Positions 7,070 through 15,997 of a DNA stretch of 64,000 nt are shown here, in pieces; position 1 is the first letter of the stretch; each line of letters starts with the position of its first letter. The translations under genes and the position numbers were made by a program. Origin of the DNA: Lawsonibacter celer (lineage in GTDB: Bacteria > Bacillota > Clostridia > Oscillospirales > Oscillospiraceae); NCBI RefSeq assembly GCF_014281125.1, contig NZ_JACOEA010000007.1, positions 62,001-126,000 of the forward strand. The letters are read 5' to 3'. The notes under the pieces were generated by a model that was not told the DNA's origin, searched no databases, and saw only the letters and a list, made by a program, of their open reading frames with translations.

Positions 7070-7927
7070 CCCCCGTTCCTTCGGAACGCCCCCGGCGTGC
7101 AGCCGTATCTCTTCTTGAATACCCGGCAGAAGTATCCGGCGTTCTCAAATCCCGCCGCTGCCGCCACTGCGGTGATTGAATCAGCCGTGGTGAGCAGCCG
7201 GTCCGCCGCCCGGTTCAGGCGGTAGTCATTGAGGTACTGGACCGGCGTGGTCTGTATCCCGGTATGAAAGCACCGCAGCGCCTCGCTGACGCTGATGCTG
7301 GCGCAGGCCGCGATCTTCTCCAGGGTGAGGCGCTGTGCATAGCGGGCATGGATGTCTGCAGCCGGATCTGTACCAGTCTGCCGCCGTGGGAGGGTACGGG
7401 GGAAAGCCGCTCTATGGCGTGCTCCGCCAGCTCCTGCCACAGCAGAGAGGTCAGATTGTGGATCCGCAGCTCCCGTAGGAAGTCCTCCCAGCGGGCAGCC
7501 TGATCGATCTCCTCCATCCGTTCCAGCAGGCTCCGGTCCGGCTCCCGCACCCGTCGCAGAGACAGATAGCCGCAGTCGGAGGCGAGAAAGGGGGCCACAT
7601 ATTTTAGAAAAAGCACAGACCCCTGGGGCGCAGGGAACCCGGGTGAAAAAATCAGGTCGACCAGCCGCCGCCAAAGCGGTGAATGGCCCCGGTGTTGATA
7701 AACAGGCCGTCCCCGGTCTGCATTGCTATCCGGTCGGAGCCGATGCAGGCCGTCACGGACCCAACCAAAACGCAGGAAAACTGCAATTCGCTGTGCCAAT
7801 GCCATTCCACGCACCGGCTTTTATAGTGCTCCAGCTGGTCCAGATAGCATTCAAAGGGAAACTCAGCCGTGCCATAGGGGACCGTGGAGCGCAGGGTGTC
7901 GTCCCTGGTAATCTCAGAAATCTGCAT
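7066..7927 (-). pseudogene. AraC-family transcriptional regulator, frameshifted twice
   Basis: Three consecutive reading frames together make one AraC-type protein of normal size. Bases 7927 to about 7660 encode an N-terminal cupin sensor domain (VEWHWHSELQFSCVL, GDGLFINTGAIHRF). About 7660 to 7370 encode the linker region (KYVAPFLASDCGYLSL, LRELRIHNLTSLLWQEL). About 7365 to 7066 encode the two helix-turn-helix motifs (LTLEKIAACASISVSEALRCF; TAVAAAAGFENAGYFCRVFKK). ATG at 7927 follows GGGAG by eight bases. Each junction is a frameshift, so the gene is inactive unless these are sequence errors. The stop lies inside a MITE end. It is divergent from a damaged MATE gene it probably once controlled. 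Confidence 0.85.
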
Positions 7928-8150
7928 TTTATCAGCTCCCGCATATTTGACGATATGATACCATAAAGGCCGGTATTTTGCAAAAGCTCCTGATTTTAAT
8001 GTGATCATAATAAGTCAGAAGCAGACATGGCGTATTTTTCTTTCGCCGGTTTTGGCGATATTATACTATTCTTCGGAAAAATATTGCTAGAAGAAGGCCG
8101 CCCATTCTGCGATAATCTGGTTTTAGAGTACAAGAGAGGAGCCAGCCTGA

Positions 8151-9191
8151 ATGGACACAACGCAACCCCGCTATACGCTGCCGCCCCCGGATCGGGATCC
8201 CAAATTTCTCGGTCTGTTTACCCGCGACCGCTCCTTTTACCGCGCCTTTTTCCGCTGCTGTGCGTCATTACCCTGCAGCAGCTGGCCGCTCTGGCGGTCA
8301 ATATGGCGGGCAATATGATGCCGGGGGCCTACACAGGACTGGCCCTGTCCGGAGCGACCCTGGTCAATCAGATCCAGTTCACTCTGCAGCAGATCGCGGC
8401 CGGCATCGGCACGGGCATTGTGGTACTGGCCTCACAGTATTGGGGGGCAGGGACGGACGGAGCCCATTAAGCAGATCATTCCCATTGGAGTGAAGTTCGC
8501 TCTGGTGGTTGGCCTGCTGTTTTTCTCCTCTCCAGCCTCTTTCCCGTTGAGATTCTCTCTGTTTACCAGCGACCAGGCCGTCATCGCCGAGGGGGTGCGC
8601 TATCTCCGGATCATCTGCTGGACCTACCTGGTGTTCTCCGTGTCCAACTCTCTGATGTATTCCCTGCAAAGTGTGGAGACCGCCATGATCGATACCGTGA
8701 TGTCACTCAGCACCATCTGTATCAATGCTGCTCTGAATGATTGCCTGATCTGCGGCAATTTCGGCGCTCCGGAACTGGGCGTCACAGGCGCCGCCTTGGC
8801 CACCCTGGTCAGCCGGATTGTGGAGGTCTACGCAGTCTCTGCAGATACAAAGGCGCTGGCCGTCCGCTTTTTGACGGTTCTGAGCGTCACAACTGTGGGT
8901 TCTTGCTACGAGTATCCTGTGGAGAGCGGCATCATTACAGACGGCGGCGTCACCAAATACGCCGCCTGGGCGGATAACCTCTTTATGTGGCTCTTTACCA
9001 TTCCCGCCGCCCTTTTAAGCGCTTTTGTATTCTCCTTTCCTCCCGTGGTCACCTTCTGCTTTTTAAAAGCAGACCAAATTCTCAAATGCATTCCAAACGC
9101 CTTCACCTGTAATCGCTACCGCTGGGTGCGGGTGCTCACCCGTGGCGCATCCCAGTCACCGGACAGCCCCGCTCTGGATACACTGGAATAA
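8151..9191 (+). pseudogene. MATE-family efflux transporter, frameshifted and internally deleted
   Basis: Remnants of a MATE multidrug/organic-cation exporter in several frames. Bases 8151 to about 8250 encode the cytosolic head (FTRDRSFYRAFF). About 8250-8455 encode the first helices (ITLQQLAALAVNMAGNMM, ASQYWGA). About 8455-9191 encode the later helices. In the last part SRIVEVYAVSADTKALAVRF joins sequences that are normally separated by roughly 130 residues in MATE proteins, so a central piece has been deleted. The C terminus (LKADQILKC, RWVRVLTR) is intact. Start ATG at 8151 follows AGAGAGGAG. An intact, unrelated MATE gene is at 52.2-53.6 kb. Confidence 0.85.
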
Positions 9192-9212
9192 GTATTGTGG
9201 GGGGTGCCAGAG

Positions 9213-9632
9213 ATGGAGCAGCAGGCGACACAGCGGGAACAACTGAACACCGTCAACCAGTCCCTGGTCTTTCTGGCTTTTATCATCTTCTCCATCCTGC
9301 TGTCCTTCTGGGCTGTGCTCATCCAGCGCAGGCAGCTGGTCGGTACCATGGAAGGGACCGCCCGGGCTGTGGAGTGCCTGCCTGAAATCTTTCCCATCCG
9401 GTGCGCCGCCGGGTCTATCGTGCTGGGGGCGCTGGGGTTTTTCCTCTGTCTGGCCCTCAGGGCCTGGGAGGCCGCAGCTCAGGGAGACGACCCGGCAGCG
9501 AGGCACTCCGCCGGCGTCAACCTGGCGGCCAGCCTTTTCGTATTTCTGGCCGCCCTGCTGCGGCTGGACGATCTGCAGTCCACACAGTTGCGTGAGAACA
9601 CCCCCTCCGCGGACAGCACGCTGCCCGCATAA
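9213..9632 (+). CDS. Small membrane protein of unknown function
   Basis: 139 residues. A short polar head (MEQQATQREQLNTVNQ) is followed by a hydrophobic helix (SLVFLAFIIFSILLSFWAVLI), a loop (LVGTMEGTARAVECLPEIFPI), a second helix (GSIVLGALGFFLCLALRAW) and a third (NLAASLFVFLAALLRL). Three membrane passes are likely. I recognise no characterised family. ATG at 9213 has a G-rich site eight bases upstream. It lies directly after the MATE remnant and before a shared terminator. Confidence 0.7.
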   Translation: MEQQATQREQLNTVNQSLVFLAFIIFSILLSFWAVLIQRRQLVGTMEGTARAVECLPEIFPIRCAAGSIVLGALGFFLCLALRAWEAAAQGDDPAARHSAGVNLAASLFVFLAALLRLDDLQSTQLRENTPSADSTLPA

Positions 9633-9668
9633 AAAAGGCGGCCCGGAGCCTCAAGCTCCGGGCCGCCT
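9631..9668. terminator. Bidirectional terminator
   Basis: 13-bp perfect stem GGCGGCCCGGAGC/GCTCCGGGCCGCC. The AAAAAA on its left is a T run on the minus strand, so it mainly ends the leftward thioesterase operon. Confidence 0.85.
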
Positions 9669-9675
9669 CCTGTAT

Positions 9676-10083
9676 TCAGGACAGCGTCTCACCCAGCAGA
9701 TAGAAGGTAAGCGTGCCCACCAGCACCTTGACGCCTTTCTCATCCAGCAGGGTCACATCGCACACAACGATCGTACCCCCCTTGCGCACCACACGTGCCT
9801 CGCCCCGGATCCGGCCGCCGGTGCCGGCGGCCAGATAGTGAAGGCTGCAGTCCAGCGTGACGCACTTCCGGCCATAGCTGCGCACGGCGGCGCCGCACGT
9901 CACGTCCGCCAGGGTAGCCAGGCAGCCCCCGTGGACATTCCCCATGGGGTTGAGGCTCTCCTGCACCACGGTCAGCTCTGCGGTGCAGGTTCCCTCCCCC
10001 ACCTCTAAAACCCGGATGTGATTGGCAGTTGCAAAATTAACGTTGTTATTGATAAAATCCTTTGCTTTACTGTAAAAATCCAT
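9676..10083 (-). CDS. PaaI-type hotdog-fold thioesterase
   Basis: 135 residues of the PaaI/4HBT hotdog family, which hydrolyses acyl-CoA thioesters. The characteristic core is NPMGNVHGGCLATLADVTCGAA (residues 45-66), where HGG plus the following acidic D mark the active-site helix. It ends with strands DVTLLDEKGVKVLVGTLTFYLL. Its start overlaps the end of the SufB/D-like gene by 17 bases, so it is the third gene of the suf operon. The physiological substrate cannot be read from sequence. Confidence 0.9.
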   Translation of the reverse strand: MDFYSKAKDFINNNVNFATANHIRVLEVGEGTCTAELTVVQESLNPMGNVHGGCLATLADVTCGAAVRSYGRKCVTLDCSLHYLAAGTGGRIRGEARVVRKGGTIVVCDVTLLDEKGVKVLVGTLTFYLLGETLS

Positions 10084-10990
10084 CGAGAATCTTTTCCTCC
10101 GCTTCCTGTTCCGTTAGTCCCAGCGTCATGAGCTTGAGGATCTGGTCCCCGGCGATACGTCCGATGGCCGCCTCATGGATCAACTGGGCGTCCACATGAT
10201 TGGCCACAATGGCCGGGATGGACGAAATTCTGGCCTCCCCCATAATGATGGAATCACACTGTACGTGGCCGAAACACTTGTTGTTCCCAGTCATTTTCGG
10301 GTAAAAGATCTGCCGGGATCCGTCCTGGGCCACAGAGCGGGAAATGACCCGGCCCGAGGCGCCCTCTCCGTCCAGAATGACCTCCATATCGCTCTGGGCA
10401 GTCTGCTCCCCATGGGTCAGCAGCTTCTCGGTGATGACCACCTCCGCGTCCTTGCCCACGACCACCTTGGTCTCCCGCTTGGTGGAATCCACGCCGCGGA
10501 TCTGGGTGGTCTCCAGCTGGATGGAGGCCCCCTCCTCCAGATAGACTACGGTCTGGGGATTCATAATCCGCTTGCCCGTACCCGGTCCCTCGCCGTAGTG
10601 GCGCTCCACATAGCGCACCTTGGCGCCCTTCCCCACGTAAAAGGTATGCAGACCGTCGTGCTGGCTGGTCTCGCAGCCGGTGTTGTGAATGCCGCAGCCG
10701 GCCACGATGTCCACATCACAGTCAGCGCCGATGAAGAAGTCATTATACACCATCTCGCTCAGGCCGGTCTGGGTGATAATGACCGGAATATGCACTGACT
10801 CGTGCTTCGTCCCTGGCTTGATGTGGATGTCAATCCCGGATTTGCCCGGCTCGGTCTTGGTAATGATCTCAATATTGGCGGTGCTGGCGCGGGAGTCCAG
10901 CTGCCCGTTGCGGCGGATGTTATAGGCCCCCTGGGGGGTCCGCTCCAGCTGCGCAATCTCTTTGAGCAGCTTCCAGTCCATCTGTTCCAT
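10067..10990 (-). CDS. SufB/SufD-family Fe-S scaffold protein (SmsB-like)
   Basis: 307 residues, much shorter than SufB of full SUF systems, with the right-handed beta-helix core typical of the SufBD family and the C-terminal motif IPAIVANHVDAQLIHEAAIGRI. With the adjacent SufC ATPase it forms a two-gene scaffold pair like the minimal SUF (SMS) systems of archaea and anaerobes. No sufS, sufU or sufE lies nearby. Start ATG at 10990 follows GGGAGG by seven bases and lies one base after the sufC stop. It builds Fe-S clusters in the cytosol. Confidence 0.9.
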   Translation of the reverse strand: MEQMDWKLLKEIAQLERTPQGAYNIRRNGQLDSRASTANIEIITKTEPGKSGIDIHIKPGTKHESVHIPVIITQTGLSEMVYNDFFIGADCDVDIVAGCGIHNTGCETSQHDGLHTFYVGKGAKVRYVERHYGEGPGTGKRIMNPQTVVYLEEGASIQLETTQIRGVDSTKRETKVVVGKDAEVVITEKLLTHGEQTAQSDMEVILDGEGASGRVISRSVAQDGSRQIFYPKMTGNNKCFGHVQCDSIIMGEARISSIPAIVANHVDAQLIHEAAIGRIAGDQILKLMTLGLTEQEAEEKILDGFLQ

Positions 10991-10991
10991 C

Positions 10992-11729
10992 TCAGTTCCT
11001 CCCCTCGCTCATATAGCTGCACCCGGCGACGGTGTTGGCCAGGATCTGGGGAAAGATCTCGTCCTTCGGCCCCTGTTTGGCCACCTTGCCGTCGGAAATC
11101 ATAACGATCTCATCGGCCAGGTCGATGATGCGCTCCTGGTGGGAAATGATCAGCAGAGTCGCCTCCCGCCGCTGGTGGATGGCCTTAAAGGTCTCCGTCA
11201 GCCGGGCAAAGGACCACAGGTCGATCCCGGCCTCGGGCTCGTCAAAAATCATCAGGCCGGACCGGCGGGCCAGGATGGTGGCGATTTCAATGCGCTTGAC
11301 CTCGCCGCCGGACAGAGAGGCATCCACCTCCCGATCAATATAGTCCGCCGCGCACAGTCCTACCCGGGTCAGGTACTGACAGCCCTCCTCCCGGGTCAGC
11401 TTCTCGCTCCCCGCGGCCAGGGCCAGCAGGTCCTTGACCCGCAGGCCCTTGAAGCGGGGCGGCTGCTGAAAGCCATAGCTGACGCCCAGCTGGGCCCGCT
11501 GGGTAATGCTCATATGGGTGATATCCGTGCCATTCCAGCAGATGCTGCCCGCCGTGGGGGGCACCAGTCCCATAATGGCCTTGGCCAGGGTCGTCTTGCC
11601 GCCGCCATTTGGCCCGGTGATGACCACCAACTTGTTGTCCGCGATCGACAGGGAGACGTCGTTCAGAATTCCAAGCTCCTGGCCGGACTCCCCCTCCACC
11701 TGATAGCAGAGGTTTTTGATTTCCAGCAT
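10992..11729 (-). CDS. sufC: SufC-type ABC ATPase
   Basis: 245 residues. Walker A is GPNGGGKTT, the Q-loop lies in YGFQQPPRF, the signature is SLSGGEVKR, Walker B is LMIFDEPEAGID (the SufC-typical EAGID) and the switch histidine is in LLIISHQE. It powers the SufB/D-like scaffold encoded next. ATG at 11729 follows AAAGGAG by nine bases. First gene of a three-gene operon (sufC, SufB/D-like, thioesterase) with its own promoter. Confidence 0.95.
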   Translation of the reverse strand: MLEIKNLCYQVEGESGQELGILNDVSLSIADNKLVVITGPNGGGKTTLAKAIMGLVPPTAGSICWNGTDITHMSITQRAQLGVSYGFQQPPRFKGLRVKDLLALAAGSEKLTREEGCQYLTRVGLCAADYIDREVDASLSGGEVKRIEIATILARRSGLMIFDEPEAGIDLWSFARLTETFKAIHQRREATLLIISHQERIIDLADEIVMISDGKVAKQGPKDEIFPQILANTVAGCSYMSEGRN

Positions 11730-11766
11730 AAGCGGTACTCCTTTGTAGATTTTTCCGTGATTTATT

Positions 11767-11795
11767 ATTGTACCACGAGGCAGGTAAAAAAACAA
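11767..11795 (-). promoter_or_regulatory. Promoter of the suf operon
   Basis: On the minus strand TTGTTT (11795-11790), 17-base spacer and TACAAT (11772-11767). Confidence 0.7.
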
Positions 11796-11864
11796 GCATC
11801 TCCCCATTTACTTCCTTTTTACATTTGGACTGATTGGTTCTAACTCCGTCGATTTCACTATGCG

Positions 11865-11893
11865 TTGATAGAAGCCGAAAAACATGATAAAAT
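11865..11893 (+). promoter_or_regulatory. Promoter of the AT-rich orphan gene
   Basis: TTGATA (11865-11870), 17-base spacer and TAAAAT (11888-11893). Confidence 0.7.
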
Positions 11894-11938
11894 AAATAAA
11901 AAGATAAGCCGGAATTTGACATACAGAAGGTGAAGTAC

Positions 11939-12298
11939 GTGGCTTTTAAGGGGTTTCCATACTATTGGGGGGCAATCGCAACAACTAAATGTATAAGAGC
12001 TATTTTATTTGTGCTTCTACCTGGAAAAAATGTAGATAAGGCTCGTCTGGATGCTTGTACCGGATGGGTCCGACATATGGGAAGATTCTATGAAAGCAGA
12101 ACATATGCGTTTGTATTCGACGCCCATCTGACAAAAGGGGATGTGGAAGTGCTGTTGCTGGATAAGAAAAAACAGACATTATTGAAACTCAGCAGACAAT
12201 TTCCCTCCCAGACAATAGATTTAGATGGGAGAAAAAGCAGATACTATTTACGCTGGGAATTTAAGAGTGCCTCTGGTCAATGTGAACTGCGCTGGTGA
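11939..12298 (+). CDS. AT-rich hypothetical protein
   Basis: About 119 residues from GTG 11939, which has AGAAGG eight bases upstream. The N-terminal part has one hydrophobic stretch (CIRAILFVLLPG) with an unusual leader. The C-terminal 70 residues look like a small beta-sandwich (SRTYAFVFDAHLTKGDVEVLLLDKKKQ, then YYLRWEFKSASGQCELRW), which resembles the extracellular domain of small secreted proteins. Base composition is clearly more AT-rich than the neighbours, suggesting recent acquisition. No function can be assigned and the true start is uncertain. Confidence 0.55.
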   Translation: MAFKGFPYYWGAIATTKCIRAILFVLLPGKNVDKARLDACTGWVRHMGRFYESRTYAFVFDAHLTKGDVEVLLLDKKKQTLLKLSRQFPSQTIDLDGRKSRYYLRWEFKSASGQCELRW

Positions 12299-12341
12299 AA
12301 AGTAAATCCCGGTTTGTCGAGCAGTTGCCATCTGTGAATAT

Positions 12342-12380
12342 ACCTCCTTTCGTTCCTTCGACGAAAGGAGGTTATTTATA
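12342..12380 (+). terminator. Stem-loop after the AT-rich gene
   Basis: 12-bp perfect stem ACCTCCTTTCGT/ACGAAAGGAGGT with a seven-base loop, followed by TATTTATATT. The stem contains a perfect Shine-Dalgarno-like GAAAGGAGG, but no start codon follows. Confidence 0.6.
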
Positions 12381-12489
12381 TTCTAAATCAGTCCAAAAAT
12401 AAAAAGGGAGCCCACTTGTCTCTTTTGCGGTCCATCTTTTCAGCAATTGCATAGAATGGATTACATTTCCAAGAGTAGGAGGCAGTTTT

Positions 12490-13173
12490 ATGGAACAAGA
12501 AGCTCTCCCCGGCATCTCCCCCGGGGATATGCCCTGTGCATTTGATCGTGAGGTGTTCGAACGGGTGTGGAGGAGGGTCATGCCGGAAGACCGGCCGGAC
12601 TGCCCCTTTGTACTGGACGACTCCGCCGCCCAGGCTCAGGCCGCCGCGCCGGCCCAGGAACAGGCGCAGACCCCCTGTGTCCCGGAACGCACCGCTCTTG
12701 CCCCGGTGGTACAGCCGGCTCCGGTCTCCGCCGCCCTGCCGCAGGAGGACTGCGTACCCTGTCTGGGCGCCGCTTCCGCCGTCTATGGCGCGCTGCTCCA
12801 GCAATTTATCGACCATGAGTTGGCCGACTTCAGGACCTACCAAATGCTTGCCCGCCGGGCGATCGGCACGGGCGGAAAGGTGCTGGCTTCCATCGCCTCC
12901 GATGAACGCCGGCACGCAAAACGCCTGTCCACCGCGTATTTTTTGATCTCTGGCGTACGCTACTGGCCCATCGACCGCATGAACGCACCCATGAACCACA
13001 CCTATCCCGCAGCCCTGCGGGAGCGTTTTGGGGAGGAGCAGCGCGGAGAGTGCGCGTACTTAGCCGCCGCAGAGGAGACCACCGACCCGGCCCTGCAGGA
13101 GCTCTTCCAGGAGCTGGCCGGGGACGAAAATGCCCACGCCTGGCTGCTGCGGGGCATTCTGGAGCAGCTCTGA
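12490..13173 (+). CDS. Ferritin-like di-iron domain protein (rubrerythrin-type)
   Basis: 227 residues. Residues 1-90 are a low-complexity Ala/Pro/Gln linker region. Residues 95-227 form a four-helix ferritin-like domain with a full set of iron ligands: a glutamate in FIDHELADF, ExxH in DERRHAKRL, a glutamate in EEQRGECAY and ExxH in DENAHAWLL. Rubrerythrin-like proteins reduce peroxides or store iron in anaerobes. No rubredoxin-type CxxC domain is present. ATG at 12490 follows GGAGG by seven bases. Single gene with terminator. Confidence 0.85.
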   Translation: MEQEALPGISPGDMPCAFDREVFERVWRRVMPEDRPDCPFVLDDSAAQAQAAAPAQEQAQTPCVPERTALAPVVQPAPVSAALPQEDCVPCLGAASAVYGALLQQFIDHELADFRTYQMLARRAIGTGGKVLASIASDERRHAKRLSTAYFLISGVRYWPIDRMNAPMNHTYPAALRERFGEEQRGECAYLAAAEETTDPALQELFQELAGDENAHAWLLRGILEQL

Positions 13174-13179
13174 CCCCGG

Positions 13180-13218
13180 GCAAAAAGACCTGACCGAAAA
13201 ATGGTCAGGTCTTTTTGC
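13180..13218 (+). terminator. Terminator of the ferritin-like gene
   Basis: 16-bp perfect stem GCAAAAAGACCTGACC/GGTCAGGTCTTTTTGC with a seven-base loop; the T run is within the stem. Confidence 0.9.
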
Positions 13219-13243
13219 ATCTTTTTCATGTGTTATTTATTTC

Positions 13244-13272
13244 TTGACTTTTTCTCTCTACCCCTTTATACT
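13244..13272 (+). promoter_or_regulatory. Promoter of the following hypothetical gene
   Basis: TTGACT (13244-13249), 17-base spacer and TATACT (13267-13272), 29 bases before the start codon. Confidence 0.8.
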
Positions 13273-13300
13273 AGGGACAAGAAACAGAGGAGGGATTTGG

Positions 13301-13819
13301 ATGCTGCTTGCCTGCGAGCTTTCGGACGAGCTCATACCCCGCTTTGAAATGGCCCTTTCCATCTCCGGTGAGACGAAGCAGCAGGTGCTGGAGCGCCTGC
13401 TGCGCACCTACTGCTCCGGCGTATTTTCCAGCGAGGCAGTGCGCCTCAGTCCCCCGCGGCCCCGGACAATCCCGTCCCCGCTGCCGGGCAGCGGGGATGA
13501 GGCGGTACACAGCCGCGCCTACCAGCGCATTCCTCTTTGGGCCACCCGGCCCAGCCAGCTGTGCCACCTGATTCTTCAGGCCTTCTTTGCCCTGGAGCAC
13601 AATGGTGTGGCCAGCCGCTCGGCCATGGCCCGCTATTATCGGGAGGCCTCGGGCCGGCCAGAACAAAATTTTGCCCAGAACCTAGGAAATATGTGCACCG
13701 AGGCTGGCAACGCCTATGGAAAGGTCTTTTCCTGCGCAGGGGATGAGGTGCGCCTCTATCCCCCTGTGGAGGCCCAGGCCCGCCGCTACCGCAGTGCTTT
13801 TGCTCCGGAAGCCCAGTGA
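13301..13819 (+). CDS. Hypothetical protein, possible DNA-binding head
   Basis: 172 residues. The N terminus (ELSDELIPRFEMALSISGETKQQVLERLLRTYC) resembles a ribbon-helix-helix segment, in which a strand is followed by two helices, so DNA binding is possible. After a linker, residues 80-165 form a second helical domain (RIPLWATRPSQLCHLILQAFFALEHNG, then NFAQNLGNMCTEAGNAYGKVF). Similar C-terminal domains occur in uncharacterised clostridial proteins. ATG at 13301 follows GAGGAGG. It has its own promoter and terminator. Function unknown. Confidence 0.75.
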   Translation: MLLACELSDELIPRFEMALSISGETKQQVLERLLRTYCSGVFSSEAVRLSPPRPRTIPSPLPGSGDEAVHSRAYQRIPLWATRPSQLCHLILQAFFALEHNGVASRSAMARYYREASGRPEQNFAQNLGNMCTEAGNAYGKVFSCAGDEVRLYPPVEAQARRYRSAFAPEAQ

Positions 13820-13848
13820 ACTCGGCCCGGCCCCAGGTCAGCCGCAAT

Positions 13849-13892
13849 AAAAACCGGGTGCGCACCCCAATAAGGGTGCGCACCCGGTTTTT
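13849..13892. terminator. Bidirectional terminator between the hypothetical gene and the V-ATPase operon
   Basis: 19-bp perfect stem AAAAACCGGGTGCGCACCC with a six-base loop; A and T runs flank it, so it works on both strands. Confidence 0.93.
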
Positions 13893-13894
13893 CT

Positions 13895-14611
13895 TTAGAT
13901 CTGTCCGGAGCTCTCGCCCAGGCCTCCGCCGAAGGCCTCAATGGCCCGGGCGTCTGCCTGGCGCTTCTCCTCAATGGCCTGCGCCAGCAGCATATCCTTC
14001 ACCTTCATCAGGCGGATGGTGGCCGAGCGCTCGTTCTCGTCCAGCTTCATGGTGATATACTGGATGGCCTCCTCCATCTGGGGGATCTTCACATACTCCA
14101 GGGCGTTGACCCGGCGGCGGGTCTTTTCGATCTCCTCGGCCAGCAGCTGGGAGGTCTTTTCGATCTCCGCCAGCCGGAGCATATCCTGGAACACGGAGGA
14201 CAGGGCATCCACCGCATCATCCAGCTCGCCGGAGGTGGTGGCAAAGCCGTAGGGGTAGACCTCCCCGGCGGCATCGCTGCGGGTCTTGAAGCGGTAGACC
14301 GGTACGTTGACGCTCATCACATTTTGGAAGGTCATATCCAGCTCCACGGACTGCTTGGGGTACAGCAAGGCCTGCTCCAGCATCTCGGAGGACATGACCG
14401 CCGAGGCCACGGTAAAGGCTCCGTGGGCGCGCATGAGCCCCTCCTCCACTTTTTTCCGGAGGGCCCGGTTCTCCCGCACCACATCCATGAACTGCTTCAT
14501 CAGCTCATCCCGCTTGTCCTTGAGCAGCTTGTGCCCCCGGACCGAGGTCTTGAGCCGGGCCTTCAGCCGGGTCAGCTCCTGCCGTGTCGGGTTTACATTA
14601 ATGGCGGGCAC
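13895..14611 (-). CDS. ntpD: V-type ATPase subunit D
   Basis: 238 residues, the central rotor shaft of the V1 sector. The N-terminal helix has the family pattern (NPTRQELTRLKARLKTSVRGHKLLKDKRDELM) and a matching long C-terminal helix forms the coiled-coil axle. Last gene of the operon, directly ahead of the terminator; it starts at GTG 14611, eight bases after GGAGG, three bases past the ntpB stop. No ntpH/ntpJ genes follow as in Enterococcus hirae. Confidence 0.96.
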   Translation of the reverse strand: MPAINVNPTRQELTRLKARLKTSVRGHKLLKDKRDELMKQFMDVVRENRALRKKVEEGLMRAHGAFTVASAVMSSEMLEQALLYPKQSVELDMTFQNVMSVNVPVYRFKTRSDAAGEVYPYGFATTSGELDDAVDALSSVFQDMLRLAEIEKTSQLLAEEIEKTRRRVNALEYVKIPQMEEAIQYITMKLDENERSATIRLMKVKDMLLAQAIEEKRQADARAIEAFGGGLGESSGQI

Positions 14612-14614
14612 AGG

Positions 14615-15997
14615 TCACCCCTCCTTTTTCGGGAGGTACTTGTCAATGAACTCCGGCTTAATACGCTTCAGCTCGGCCTTGGGCAGAAGGGCCAGCAGCT
14701 CCCAGCCCAAGTCCAGGGTCTCCTCAATGGAGCGGTTCTCATCCGGCCCCTGGGAGACGTAGCGGCGCTCAAACTCATCGGCGAATTTGGCGTACTGGAG
14801 GTCCGTGGGAGACAGGGCGGCCTCGCCCAGAATGCTCATGAGCTCCTTGTTCTCCTTGCCCGTGGAATAGGCGGCAAAGAGCTGGTTCATGGTGCCCGCG
14901 TGGTCCTCGCGGGTCTTGCCCACGCCCACGCCCTTGTCCTTCAGACGGGACAGGGAGGGCAGCACGTCCACAGGGGGATTGACGCCCTTGCGGTAGAGCT
15001 CCCGGGAGAGAATGATCTGGCCCTCAGTGATATAGCCGGTCAGGTCGGGGATGGGGTGGGTCTTGTCGTCCTCAGGCATGGTCAGAATGGGGATCAGCGT
15101 GATAGAGCCGCTCTTGCCCAGCTGCCGGCCGGCCCGTTCGTATAGGGTGGCCAGGTTGGTGTACAGATAGCCGGGGTAGCCCCGCCGGCCGGGGACCTCC
15201 TTCTTGGCGGCGGAGACCTCGCGCAGAGCCTCGGCGTAGTTGGTGATATCGGTCATGATGACCAGCACGTGCATGCCCTTGTCAAAGGCCAGGTGCTCGG
15301 CGGCGGTGAGGGCCATGCGGGGCGTGGCGATGCGCTCCACCGCCGGGTCGTTGGCCAGGTTGGTGAAGAGCACGGTGCGGTCGATGGCGCCGGTGCGCTT
15401 GAACTCCTCCACGAAGAAGTTGGACTCCTCAAAGGTGATACCGATGGCGGCAAAGACCACGGCGAAGTTGGCCCCCTCGTCCCCCAGCACCTTGGCCTGG
15501 CGGGCGATCTGGGCGGCCAGCTGGGCGTGGGGCAGGCCGGAACCGGAGAAGATGGGCAGCTTCTGGCCGCGGACCAGGGTGTTCAGGCCGTCGATGGTGG
15601 AGATGCCCGTCTGGATGAACTCGTTGGGATAGTCCCGGGCCGCCGGGTTCATGGGCAGGCCGTTGATGTCCCGGTAGGCCTCGGGCAGGATCTCCGGGCC
15701 GCCGTCAATGGGCTTGCCCATGCCGTTGAACACCCGGCCCAGCATGTCGCCGGACACCCCCAACTGCAGCGGGTGCCCCAGAAATCGCACCTTGGACTCG
15801 GCCAGGTTGATGCCCGCGCTGGCCTCAAAAAGCTGTACCACCGCGTTGTCGCCGTTGACCTCCAGCACCTGGCAGCGGCGCAGGGTGCCGTCGGGCAGCT
15901 CGATCTCGCCCAGCTCGTCATAGGTGACGCCGGAGACCTTGCGCACCACCATCAGCGGGCCGTTGATCTCCTGTATGGTACGGTATTCACGGATCAT
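14615..15997 (-). CDS. ntpB: V-type ATPase subunit B (non-catalytic)
   Basis: 460 residues. It has the RecA-like fold of the alternating non-catalytic subunit: where subunit A has a P-loop, this protein has [17 protein letters not shown] without the lysine, as usual for B. The ATG overlaps the ntpA stop (ATGA), so equal A:B synthesis by coupling is likely. It forms the A3B3 hexamer of the membrane ATPase. Confidence 0.97.
   Translation of the reverse strand: MIREYRTIQEINGPLMVVRKVSGVTYDELGEIELPDGTLRRCQVLEVNGDNAVVQLFEASAGINLAESKVRFLGHPLQLGVSGDMLGRVFNGMGKPIDGGPEILPEAYRDINGLPMNPAARDYPNEFIQTGISTIDGLNTLVRGQKLPIFSGSGLPHAQLAAQIARQAKVLGDEGANFAVVFAAIGITFEESNFFVEEFKRTGAIDRTVLFTNLANDPAVERIATPRMALTAAEHLAFDKGMHVLVIMTDITNYAEALREVSAAKKEVPGRRGYPGYLYTNLATLYERAGRQLGKSGSITLIPILTMPEDDKTHPIPDLTGYITEGQIILSRELYRKGVNPPVDVLPSLSRLKDKGVGVGKTREDHAGTMNQLFAAYSTGKENKELMSILGEAALSPTDLQYAKFADEFERRYVSQGPDENRSIEETLDLGWELLALLPKAELKRIKPEFIDKYLPKKEG

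Noticed and set aside
6895..7179. Short open frames crossing the MITE-like element
   Set aside because: They read through inverted repeats into AraC pseudogene sequence; no ribosome site and no separate protein-like composition.
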